This document shows positions 1-14,936 of a DNA stretch of 64,000 bases, in pieces. The DNA comes from Lucifuga dentata (taxonomy: Eukaryota; Chordata; Actinopteri; Ophidiiformes; Bythitidae). The notes below the pieces were generated by a model, which saw nothing but the letters and a program-made list of their open reading frames with translations, did not search any database and was not told the origin of the DNA. The stretch's first letter is position 1; the number at the start of each line of letters is the position of its first letter. The stretch spans positions 248,001-312,000 of the forward strand of contig VXCM01000319.1 of assembly GCA_014773175.1 (NCBI GenBank), written 5' to 3'. A program made the translations under genes and the position numbers.

Positions 1-521
1 GTGAATCTAGCAACACCAGGCATATAATGTAAGAAATGTGAAGACATTTTCAAGGTCTCATAAGCAGGGAAGGTGTAGTCTGGAAAGATGCAAGACCAAC
101 TCTACCCAAACAGCTTCAGGATTAATTTTAGTCACAACATAGTGCCTAAGTCCACTGCATTATACATACTGGGAGAGTAAGTATAATGCAATGGTTGGTT
201 GTGAAAATAAATGTGAGCAAAGTGATGCTTCCCATGAGCTCTCTCAGAGGTTTTCAAGCCGAATAAACTATCGCTACCTCTGTGTTAAGCAATTCCTTTC
301 CCCTTTATGGACTTCCCCAGGCAAGAGACATCCAGGAACACTTATACTGACAAGAATAATTCTGGAGAGATCAACATGTAACTTCGGACAGGGAGAGGTA
401 AAACAAATTCATCCAGGAGAAAACAAATGGTACATAAAGCTATGAAACTGCATTTCACTGACATCTGCATACCCAGCATGTTTGCCATTAGAAAAGCCAC
501 AAGAGAAATGTATGGTTGTAC

Positions 522-3500
522 CTGACATCCTCTCCATCCTCCAGCATTGACAGACAGATGGTACACTTCTCATCTGTGTCCAGTTCCTCATCATCCAGAC
601 ACATCTTCAGGTCCTGCGGTATTCTCTGCACAGAGAACAGTACAAAGGCAAGCAGATTTTAATTACTGAAGTGTGTCATGCTGCTGAGTGTTAGGAGCTG
701 TTATGTTTACACCACGGGTGTCAATGAGTCAGCCTAGACCGGATGAAAAAAGCCTCCTTATCATGGTTCTCAGCAAAAAAAAATAGCCTAGACATCAGAG
801 GAGAGAGAATCAATAACATCCTCTCATTTACCATGCACTAAATGATGTGACACTCTTTCCAATGTATTTGGGTCATATTCACCATAAACAGATTTTAAAT
901 TCATTCCACACACTTATCTACAGAAAGCTGGATGAGTCATCCTTTGGTTTGAATTGTGCACACAGAAAACTCATCTCACTAATCTGTTAACGGAAATTAG
1001 TTTGATCTTCGAACTACCGTTCAAAGTCGTGACCGACTTCCACGCTACTCAGTCTTCGCTCTTTGATCCTGTCAGCCCCGTCTTTTTCAGTCCGTTTTTT
1101 TCAGATCTACCTCAGCCTACTTGTCTGGTAAAAATTCTGCCATCTTACCTTTTTGTACTTATGGGGGAAAGTGAATCTCTCTATGGTAGTTTGGACTGCA
1201 CCACGGTTTACACTGCCAAGTCTGTCCTCCAGCTGCAGAAGCTCCTATAAAGGAAACAACACAGGGAAAAGACTTTACTTTTTTAACTGTGTAATGTCTG
1301 TGAGAATGTGTTGATGAAAATTACCTGCTGCAATAAAAAATTTGTTTATGAATGAAAATATGATTGTGGAGTACTTTGATATCCTACAAGTAAATTGGTG
1401 ATTCAAGGATCAGGAAAGGCAGCGTCTTAGAAAACAAATGGATCTTGTTTAAATGAAAACAAATGTCAGGAGACTGAAGGCAGCTGGACCATTAGAGGCA
1501 TCTGGAAACCAGAGTAATCGTAAATAAGAAAATTAGTTACACACTCAAGCCTGCCTACAGGATTGGTCACAGAGAAACAATGATACATTAGAGTCTGGTG
1601 TATCTGCTGAGGATAGAGAGAAGGAAGCAGGAGTGGCAGGACGAACCTCGTAGCTCTCTCTAACTGCAGATGCGTGGCGGGAGGGGTTGAGACTCTGCAG
1701 AGCAAGCAAGTGCAGCTGGGGATATGGGTAGTTTCTGATCTCATGGACAACCTGGGAGATGACAGATAAAAGAAGCAAGAGTCAGCTCTGCAGAACGCAA
1801 ACACAGGTCATCCCCTACTGCAGGGTTGAGGTATCAAGATTAATCTTAGAAGCCCAGAGGGGAAAACACTGGGAGGTTATCAGGACAAACATGAGCGACT
1901 GTGCTGGGGGGGGGCTCACCACTTGAGTTGAGGCGTTGTTTCTGGGGAAGTGGTGCATCCTAGGAGAGGTCAAGTAGTGCTGATAGTGCTGCGGCAGCGG
2001 ATGGATGTGGTACGGGTGGGGGGGAAGCCCAGCATCAACACTTAGATCCCTGGATAGATGCGGATGTTAAAACGTCAATCAGTAGCATATTGATTTCAAG
2101 AGTCATAATATGGTGTGTATTTTAATGGCTGGCCCGTAGGTAGCCCTTCCTGACCAAACCATACTGCAGTACTTGAGCTTGGTCTTGACAACTTTTACTA
2201 CGATTTGTCCTCTGAACTCTCTAAATTTTTTTAATTAAATATATACTGTATATGCAATGTGTATACAAACATGTTTTCTCTACTTTTTCTAACTCTCTCT
2301 TCAGTACAAAAAATAATTAGCATATTATAATAGCCCCTGAGTATCAATGTACAAATCTGATGGCGGTAGATTTAATCTCTTTGGCAAGAGGAATACATTG
2401 TTTATTGCCAGTTTTGGTGACAAATAGGAATTCATTTGTTATGAGCTCAGTTTGGACTTTGTACTAAAACCACTTTGATCCAGGTCTCGAATTACAGCAA
2501 CACATACAAGAGTAGCATATCATTTTGTATCAGTTTGTCATTTCTGTTGATATGAAATCAAAACTTGATTCATCATAATTAAATTTTTAATCATTGAGCA
2601 CATCACTGCTCTTTTGGCTTTTAAGAAGCAATCAGTATTGAAAATCAGTATTATTAAAGTATACTTTATTATAATAGAGACTCTGCTTACCAGTCTGTGC
2701 CCTCGGCTAGGTAGCGAGGCTGCTGCACCACAGGCTGAGGAGGGACATGAAGAGGGGGAGCAAATTCATAGCCAGGTCGCAGTCTATGGGGCTGGTGAGG
2801 AACTCTCTCTGGGGTGCGTCTACTTGAAGAGAAATAACTATTTGAAAATGTTCTGGTAATGAGAGCTTGTAACTTAAGTGGTTGTAAATATGAGCTTTTT
2901 AACTAATCCTTGTAGATCCCTACAGCAACTTCGTGAGAACAGCTGGACATTGGTATGTTTTGGTCCAAACTGTAATTTCCCTGCAAAGTAAAGTGACCTA
3001 TGTCAATACCTGGAGGGCTGCAGGATGTGTCGGTGCTGGGCCTCAAGGATCTGTTGCTGGAGGAGGTATTGCTGGTGTAATGCCTGAGGTAGGAAGGGAG
3101 GGGCAGGGATGTCCTGGAACTGTGGAGTGGGCAGGGGGTTGAGGGGTGGGTGGAGTGGAGGGCCATGCTGATGGCCGGGAGGGGCCAGGTGGGGGTTTAT
3201 GCCTGACTGTGGCTGCCCTGGATGGGGCATGGGGAAGTCCATGGGCAGCGGGGCCTGAGGACCTAACTGGAAGTGCCGGCAAGAGGTAGCATGGCTGTGC
3301 TGCTGCTGCTGCTGCTGTTGCCGGTTGAAATGGGATCCTGTGGAGGATAAGGAGAACTTGTCAGGCAGCTGTAGGGAGAGATTAGCTGGAATTAATTGTG
3401 AGTGAAATGTGGTGTCAGTGTGTGAGATATAGCATGTTAATGAAGCCCTATCCCTTACCTATGGTGATAAATACTTCTGTGGGGTGGAAAATGATGGTTA

Positions 3501-6500
3501 CCACAAATACCATGAAAATGAATACCATTTTAAACAAAATGTGAGATTTCATGCCTTTCATTTCATTTCTGACTTCTGGTTCCACTCCTGATCTTTGAAC
3601 TCACAACAGGACCAGAACAGACGATTTCTGTAGCTGACACACTGCTCAGCTACAAAACAGAACATTTTAGGTGAAGTCTGTATGACTTTGTAGAATAACT
3701 CCCCAATGACACTGATAAAACTGAAACCAGATTATTCATTTATATAATAGTCAATATTAGAAATTCTGTCTGTCTTTACCGAAGTCTACCATTGTTTCTT
3801 TACACATACAACTATTCTCAATCTTCTCCCATGTGAACATTCAGGAGTTAAGAGGAAATAGCTCGAATGCATTTCATGCCATTTCCATCCTTTTTCACTC
3901 TCCCTAACCACAGCTATTTGACAACTGCAGTAAACCAGCTGCTCAACAGGGAGAAAAAGAAAGGCTCACTTGTGCTGTGGTGCAACATGTTTTTTATGTT
4001 AAGCTTAGGCTTAGAAAGACCTTTTTGATTAAGAAGTGACTATGTGAAATGACAATTCTTTTGAGAATCTTTAGAGGCCACATTAAGCCTACAGTGGAGT
4101 AGGATTTAATCTACTGTGTTGTGTTATCTACATCTGGTATAAATTAGCAGTGAATTTTACTGAAGCCTCCAGTTTAGAGACAAACTATGGCATCTACGTA
4201 GAAGATGAAGAATTCCAGTACACTTTGATTTTAATCCGCTCTAAAGGTGTAAGACGCATGACGAGTTCTGATACAAACAGTGGAAGTCTTTAAAAATCTG
4301 GAGAAAATAGGCAAAGTCTACATTGCATTTACTAGTACGCTTGAAAAATGCAGCATTGTTTTAGCACAACCAGGAAAATAAACAATAAGTTTGACAGCCC
4401 GTCACTGTGGTCGGACAGATAAGATGACCTTGATACCACAGGTCAAGGGCTCAAGTCTAGACTGCAAGAAGCACACTGCGTTTTCAAGCGTCTCAGTGGA
4501 ACGATCACCATGAATGACAGCAGATAGACTCATTCAGGCCTTGTGATGAAGGAAGCGTGGAAATCGTCTATCTTTGTCACAGCGGGAGAGAAGGTTGGTG
4601 GGGTGGAGGGGGGCAGGTAGGGACAAGGGAGAGGGAGGACAATAAATGGAAATCAGCAAGAAGCACACTGAAGGTTAGGAAAAACACTATATTCTTTATT
4701 GAAAAATATTAGTATATGTGGAATTTGTGTTTTCTTTCTTGTTTGTTTGTAATAATAGTATAAATCCATGCAACAAAAATAAACAACATAGACTGAAGGC
4801 AAGGCCCACCATGCTCCATATAGGGTTAAAAAGAACAAAAGCAGCATCCAATGAGCAGACGTGTTGGCTACAGCACATGATTCCAGTACAGCAGGGTACA
4901 TCTTTACTACAGAAAGATTACATTGGATTTTCACTATTCAATGTAGAAAAACAGAAACAAAAAAATTATGAATCATAAATGTGACCATGCATTGAAAGTA
5001 CTATTACCAGAACAAAAGGTAAAGAGAGACCACAACCAAACAATAAAGACGTTATTACTAATAAGAGGATATCTTTTAGCAGTGCAGGAAAATAGGCATC
5101 CCTGTGAAATGGATAGCATTTTGGCCTTATGTTAGTTGGGGAAATTGGGAAGTGATGAACCACCAGTGAGCATGTTTTGCTTAATTATCTTTAGCTTTGT
5201 TTTGCCCTTAGATGGCAAACAGTCCTGGCAATTCAGTGTGTTTCAAAGCTTGAATTTTGCAAAGGGAACAAAGGATTACACAAAAATGGAGACAGTTATG
5301 GCAGGTTGTTGTGCAGGTGCAGTGTACCTTCAGTCATTTCAAGTGATCAATCACATGACTGCATTTACTGAAATATGGAAATTTGAGCTTACTAATACAA
5401 AACAGCATGCATATGGTTCCAAATTGCATGCTTAACTTATTTTTAATTACTGGCTGCTTTACTTGTGTACATTGCACCTTGTGTGAAGAGAAGGAAGATG
5501 AGCCAAATTCTGGTGTTCAACAATGCAGTGCAGTATTTAAGATCATGCAAAATGTATCCACTTTACAGGAATTTACAGCATGTTGTCTATCAAGACTGGA
5601 TGGGAGGTACACAATGACATTCAACTGATATCTAAAAAAAAGGAGCTAAAATGTTCACTCAGTGCTACAGTAATTTGACAGAAAAAAGACAAAAAGGTGC
5701 CGTGTTCTACGTGTTAGCTATTTTACATGAAGAACTATGGCTGATACATCTCGGGAAGGGGGTGCTTTTTAATACCAATGTCGTCTTCTGATGGAAAGAG
5801 GAAATGAAGAAGGGATTCACAATACAGCTAAATGCAGAGAACAGGCAGAGGCCACGCCACACCACACAGCAGCAGATGATCATTAGCTACACAATGGGGG
5901 GGACGACAAAGATCTGATAAATGCAGAATGTAGAGCCAGCCTCCATACTATGAAACAGGGAAATAAGAACAGAAATAAAAGCACAATGAAATCACTGATG
6001 CCTCTGTTATGAAATTAATGTTACACTGTAGCTTCATTATGGTTTAGCTCTAATGGATTCATCGGTCGTTTAGAATTCGGCAGCTTCAGACCAACAGCTG
6101 CTTAACTGGAAATGTAGAAATATAATAATAAAATACGATCGATAAACTTAAAAGATCGTGAGTCAGCGCTCACTGGGCAATTTGTCACGTATCGATTAAT
6201 TAACTAAGTAATTCAAGTGGATAATAATGACAGAAATCACGGTGAAAAACGTCGAGCGCTGGCACAAGCAGATGATCTTCAAATGACATCATCCAGACAC
6301 AGATAAGCTGACTGGCTACGAGGGCTCCGTCTATTTTGCGGTGTTTTAACAGCGAAAATAAATGACAGTATAGTATATTTACAAACGACGCATCTCAGCC
6401 AAACGATTTTACAAACCACGCGAATAAGAGACGTATATTGGCTGATCCGTGTGCAACATGACTCCTCGTTCACGTGTGTATTTTTTACATCACGTATGTT

Positions 6501-6911
6501 GTACCACACGCCCAGTGCATGTGGAATCCTTTGTGGAAAGTATTTCAGCTCCAAGAAATAGCCAGTGCCAGCTAGCCAGTTAGCTTGTCTTTAGTGGCGA
6601 CATTTATCTTTTAGTTAGACCTATTTGCACAAAGCAAACTGTTATTCAGTAGTTCACATTTGTCGTTAATGAATACAATACAAAGCTTGACGTTACAGGC
6701 AGTTTGGCGTTTAATTTGAGCGAACAATTTTAAGGTAGCTAAGGCGAGCTAACGCAAAGACTGAGGTCGAGCTAGCTAGCCAGCAGCTGCAGTGCATATT
6801 AAGATAAACAGGGCACATGTTCAGGATCGATATGAATATTAATACCGTACCTCTGTTTCTTACTGAGCCGAATACAGGAAGAACCAGATACCCGACATGC
6901 ACTAACACCAT
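522..6911 (-). CDS. rnf165: RING-type E3 ubiquitin ligase RNF165/ARK2C (Arkadia-like), 3' end outside window
   Basis: Arkadia-like E3 ligase; the family promotes BMP/TGF-beta signalling by ubiquitinating inhibitory partners (family knowledge). Seven coding exons in phase, 5' to 3': 6911-6851, 3337-3010, 2822-2691, 2049-1920, 1751-1647, 1244-1149, 625-522, giving 318 codons plus two bases. The N-terminus reads [21 protein letters not shown]. It is followed by a seven-glutamine run, a Pro/His-rich stretch with [15 protein letters not shown], then [25 protein letters not shown] and the start of the RING ([17 protein letters not shown]). These blocks match vertebrate RNF165 from memory and separate it from RNF111. 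The rest of the RING (the LPCMHLFH-type part, about 30 residues) is not in 1-521, so the last exon lies before the window. The usual total is about 346 aa. All exons have AG/GT borders. Confidence 0.9.
3338..6850 (-). other. rnf165 intron 1 (no other gene seen)
   Basis: About 3.5 kb between the first two coding exons of rnf165. It starts with GTACGG after 6851 and ends with a pyrimidine-rich tract and CACAG before 3337. I see only unremarkable AT-rich sequence. The short open frames here have no recognisable content. Confidence 0.7.
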
Positions 6912-6955
6912 CCTGGGATCCTTGTCTTTGTGTCAGCTTGCTTGCTTGCAGAGAT

Positions 6956-6961
6956 CTACAT
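6956..6961 (-). promoter_or_regulatory. Start-stop element (ATGTAG) upstream of the rnf165 start
   Basis: On the minus strand an ATG directly followed by TAG lies 50 nt upstream of the rnf165 start codon, in presumed 5' UTR. Such minimal uORFs can stall ribosomes. Whether the transcript includes this base range is not shown by the sequence. Confidence 0.35.
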
Positions 6962-7339
6962 TCAGGCGGCTGGTTGTTGCTGGTTAGCACCACGGACAAA
7001 CCAAACCAAACGGCTGACTGACTGACTGCTCCACTGCTGTTCACAACCAGACAGGTCACTGCATGTCCCATCCACCAGAGGGCGACAATGCACACACTCA
7101 CCACAGTCAGTGATTAGTTAGAATCACACAATGATTTATGCATTAAAAAAAACATACGGAGTAATTCAATAAATGTTATTTTAGATGATTCATTTGAAAA
7201 TGATTGTTGAAGTTATTTCAGCTACAATGGTGTGGAAGAGAATTTAAAATTTTACATTTTATTCCTTTGACTAATATGTCCTCCTTTCCTCCTTCATCTC
7301 ACATTTCACTTGTCTTCTGCATGAAGTTTCCCTTTGTGA

Positions 7340-7342
<3 letters not shown>

Positions 7343-7376
<34 letters not shown>
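7343..7376. repeat. (TA)n microsatellite
   Basis: About 17 TA units between rnf165 and atp5f1a. Confidence 0.95.
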
Positions 7377-7381
<5 letters not shown>

Positions 7382-8643
7382 AAAAAAACAAAAACAAAAA
7401 CATGCAGCCAGTGTGCCACGCTAAAAATTAAAGTCCCAACCACAGTGCTGAAACAGGAGCTGTAAATGGCTCGTTGACAGAAGGGTCCTCATCACAACTC
7501 TGAAAATGGTGATTAGCCAATCGGAGCTTCTGTTTCTACTCGGCTTTGGGAACCTTCCTTATTTTTGCATGGCACATTGGCTGCCTGTCTATTCTTTACA
7601 AATGGGTGACAGCAAAGTGTTAAAACAGACGACTAATTTTTAAATGGAGTTCAATTGGAGGGCATATTAGTAAAATGAATAACAAAAAGTAACATTTAAA
7701 ATCCTGTTCAAAAAGTATTTGGTATAGTTCATTTAAAAATGCATTAAAATGCATCACTTTATAAATTGTTTTTCTTAATGATTAAATTAATTAAAGTATT
7801 AAATAATCACTGAAAAAGTACATAACTATCCCAGTGGCAAGCTCTAAAATGTTAAGGTGCTATAATACAAGGAAAAGTACTTCTCAGTGAAAGTTGATAC
7901 AGAACTCCCAGTTTTCTGATATCCATTAGCAAAAGCATGGCTTCTACCTGTGAAATGTTTTATTCCACTCCTATCCATTTCAAGATACTACATAATATGT
8001 ATGCTACTTATTATATCTATATATCTGGAGATCTACAGTATACAAATGTAAATTTTCTAAATATTAAAAAGACACAATAGCAAATTTATGTAATGATTGG
8101 CCTTGCATAAAAAAGGGAGGATTACATTGTTCATGCAAAATATAAGTATGGAGACCAAGAATGTTATTACTTACTTTGAAAATACAAATAATTGTTTATA
8201 TGATTTACAAAGCTCCATATCCACAAATCCAAATTCTCCAAATATTCCCATGTCTTTATTGCACGTATTATTGAAAATTAAGTTTGTTTGTCTCTAAACC
8301 CCATCTCAATATGTCTTTTTTCACTCTTTTTTCTCTTTACATATAGGTCTAGTTTTTATATCTTTATTAATAAATATTTTATGTTATTAATGTAGCAGAA
8401 TGTCTCATTGTTAATTGTTACAATAATGTTTTAGCTTAAAAAGCAAGGTGACGCTGCAGTGTTGCTTTCAGTCTGTCAGTAAGGTCTCCCTGACAGCAGG
8501 TGGCAGCATCAGGAGCTAGGCGGGTAATCAGTCACACTGTCATAAATAAAAGAAGAAGAATTCATTCAGCCATTACATTGTGACTGACACAGGCAGGTCG
8601 TAGTTGCTGATAGTGGAGGACAGGTCACAAGCAACCCGACAAA

Positions 8644-12867
<4,224 letters not shown>

Positions 12868-12979
12868 TGGCTAGGACTTTACTTCATCTTCAGTGTGCTA
12901 CGTGTCTGTGTCCCTATTATACTTGCATATGTGAACACACTGAACGTCAAAACCTCCATGTACAGATTTTCCCCAAAAG

Positions 12980-12985
12980 AATAAA
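12980..12985 (+). terminator. atp5f1a polyadenylation signal AATAAA
   Basis: Canonical AATAAA 112 nt after the atp5f1a stop codon; the likely cleavage signal. Confidence 0.7.
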
Positions 12986-14936
12986 ATTTTACAATCCTAT
13001 TGTACTGTAAAATTCTTCTGATGGTGTGCTTAAATTTAGTTGGCAGGTAGGTGCAGACTTCATCAGTGGAAGAGGAGTAACATCCCAATGTTACCAAAAC
13101 AAAAGTATATTTGAACACATTGAATGTTTGAATTTTCATGTCTTGCAGACTTATGTAGTTCTGTCAAAATACAGGTAACATCACTGAATAATGCACACAC
13201 CAGTCATGACTATTTTTGCTGTAAGGAGTTGGCATTATATTGAGAAAGGTAAATAACTAGATTGACTTGACAAGTATGAGTTTCACTCCTCATGGTCTCA
13301 CTGTAAGGCCTGTGATGAAGTGTAAGTGGAGTTTCTCAACCATGATGTACATGGTGGGGTACAATGATACTATGGTAATAAATATGGTGGCATTTGTCAC
13401 AAATCAAAGTTTTTCTTGTTCTTACCTGCTGTTCAAACTTGTAGTCTAAACTACAGACTTTATTGAGACTAACAGGCTTGTGGTTGAAGTCCTGTCAATT
13501 CATTTCTTCTCAGCAATTACAAACTTACTACATTGTTAGATGTATTCTATAAAAGACTGTCAAAATTTGAAAAGGCAAACAGATGGTGTAATATTTTGTT
13601 CTGTCCCAGCAGCTGGATATGTTGAAAACTGCTTGCCACTTGGGCTCAATTCAGGTTCAACACTACAAGTAACAACTACTCTACCTTCTCAGACTACAAA
13701 ACTTCTGAAATCTTAAAATTGCAGTCACTGGCCTGTGTACAACCAGGTTGTTTGATCAGCAAACGCTGCATGAAAGACCAACATCTACATAAGTTGTGAC
13801 AGCAGCTGTTAAAGGATGCTGTTTCTTCCAATACTGCATGTCTGCTTGTGTTTATAATGATTTTAAATAATGTAAATGATATATTTGAATCAAAGGGCAT
13901 AGGTTTGGTTTTAACATTGGTAGGGACAGTTTTTTGTCGGATAAAGCATCCATGCATGCGTCTTCTAAATTCACTGAAATAACTACTTTTCCTCCAATCT
14001 GCACTCCTGGTCAGTTATTTGATAGTGTTTCCTGCAGGTAATACAATTATGAGTTGGTGTGTAATGATGTGTGTGAACTTCCAGCTTCAAAGTTCCAGCT
14101 AGCTTGAACTTTCAGATAGTTCTTGTTAAACATGAACCGTATGATGGTTTAAATAGAGTTTAATGTTTGAGAGTAGCTATGGATCTTTGATGAATGCATT
14201 ATTTTATTCCTGCAGGAAAACTCGAGTCAATGCGTATGCTGCCCAAAATGAATGTGGAAACGGTTCTTGTATGATGGACGAATGCAAATTTAAAAAGCTA
14301 TGCCAACAACACACAAGTGGAAGTGTTATCTAGAGTTCTATTTAAAGTATATTTAGGTCACCTACGTTTTTTTAAGGACTAAACTCTCACGATGGCCCCT
14401 AACATCAGATGCATTTCCTCTTAAAAGCAGCAGTGTCCGCCGTTCGGTGCGCATTTTGTTTAAATTCACACATGGAAAAATGATGAGAATGTGTTAAAAA
14501 AAATTTTTGCGTGAGTCCTGTCGACAGAGATGATACTACAACAAAAATTACTGTTTGAAATTTTATGGTTTTAAGTAGCGAATATCTGACGTACTACTTA
14601 GTCTGCTGCCACCGCGACCCGGACCCGGGTAAACGATAATGGATGGATATCTGACGTACGTCTAACGTAAAACAAAACTTTACCCGATAAAAAAATATTG
14701 GTAGGGCCAATTCAGTAGCATAAGATAATTCGCCATAATTTTGGAAGAGACGTAGGCTACCGTCCATATAACAAGAAGTCCACATCAATGCAATGTTTCC
14801 ATGGCAACCAAACGAGGAGGTAAAAAAGAGAAGGAAGCGACATCGCTGCATACAACATAATAAGTTAGGAGTTAAGACAGAATCTGAGAGAATAATAACA
14901 TAATAATAGGGAGAGAATGATATCACAAATGCTAAT
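12986..14936. other. Intergenic, atp5f1a to the unknown acidic gene
   Basis: About 1.9 kb of AT-rich sequence without recognisable coding content. At 14601-14648 a short tract (...CCGCGACCCGGACCCGGGTAAACGATAATGGATGG) resembles the 3' tail of common fish retroposons. Confidence 0.6.

Larger units (their letters stand above)
6912..8643. other. Divergent intergenic region between rnf165 and atp5f1a
   Basis: About 1.7 kb separating two divergently transcribed genes; it must hold the 5' UTRs and promoters of both. A (TA)n microsatellite sits at 7343-7376. The sequence just before 8644 is less AT-rich than the middle of the interval. No further gene is visible. Confidence 0.7.

Noticed and set aside
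1..521. Search for the final RING exon of rnf165
   Set aside because: No frame gives the expected LPCMHLFH...CPICR residues; the exon must lie outside the window.
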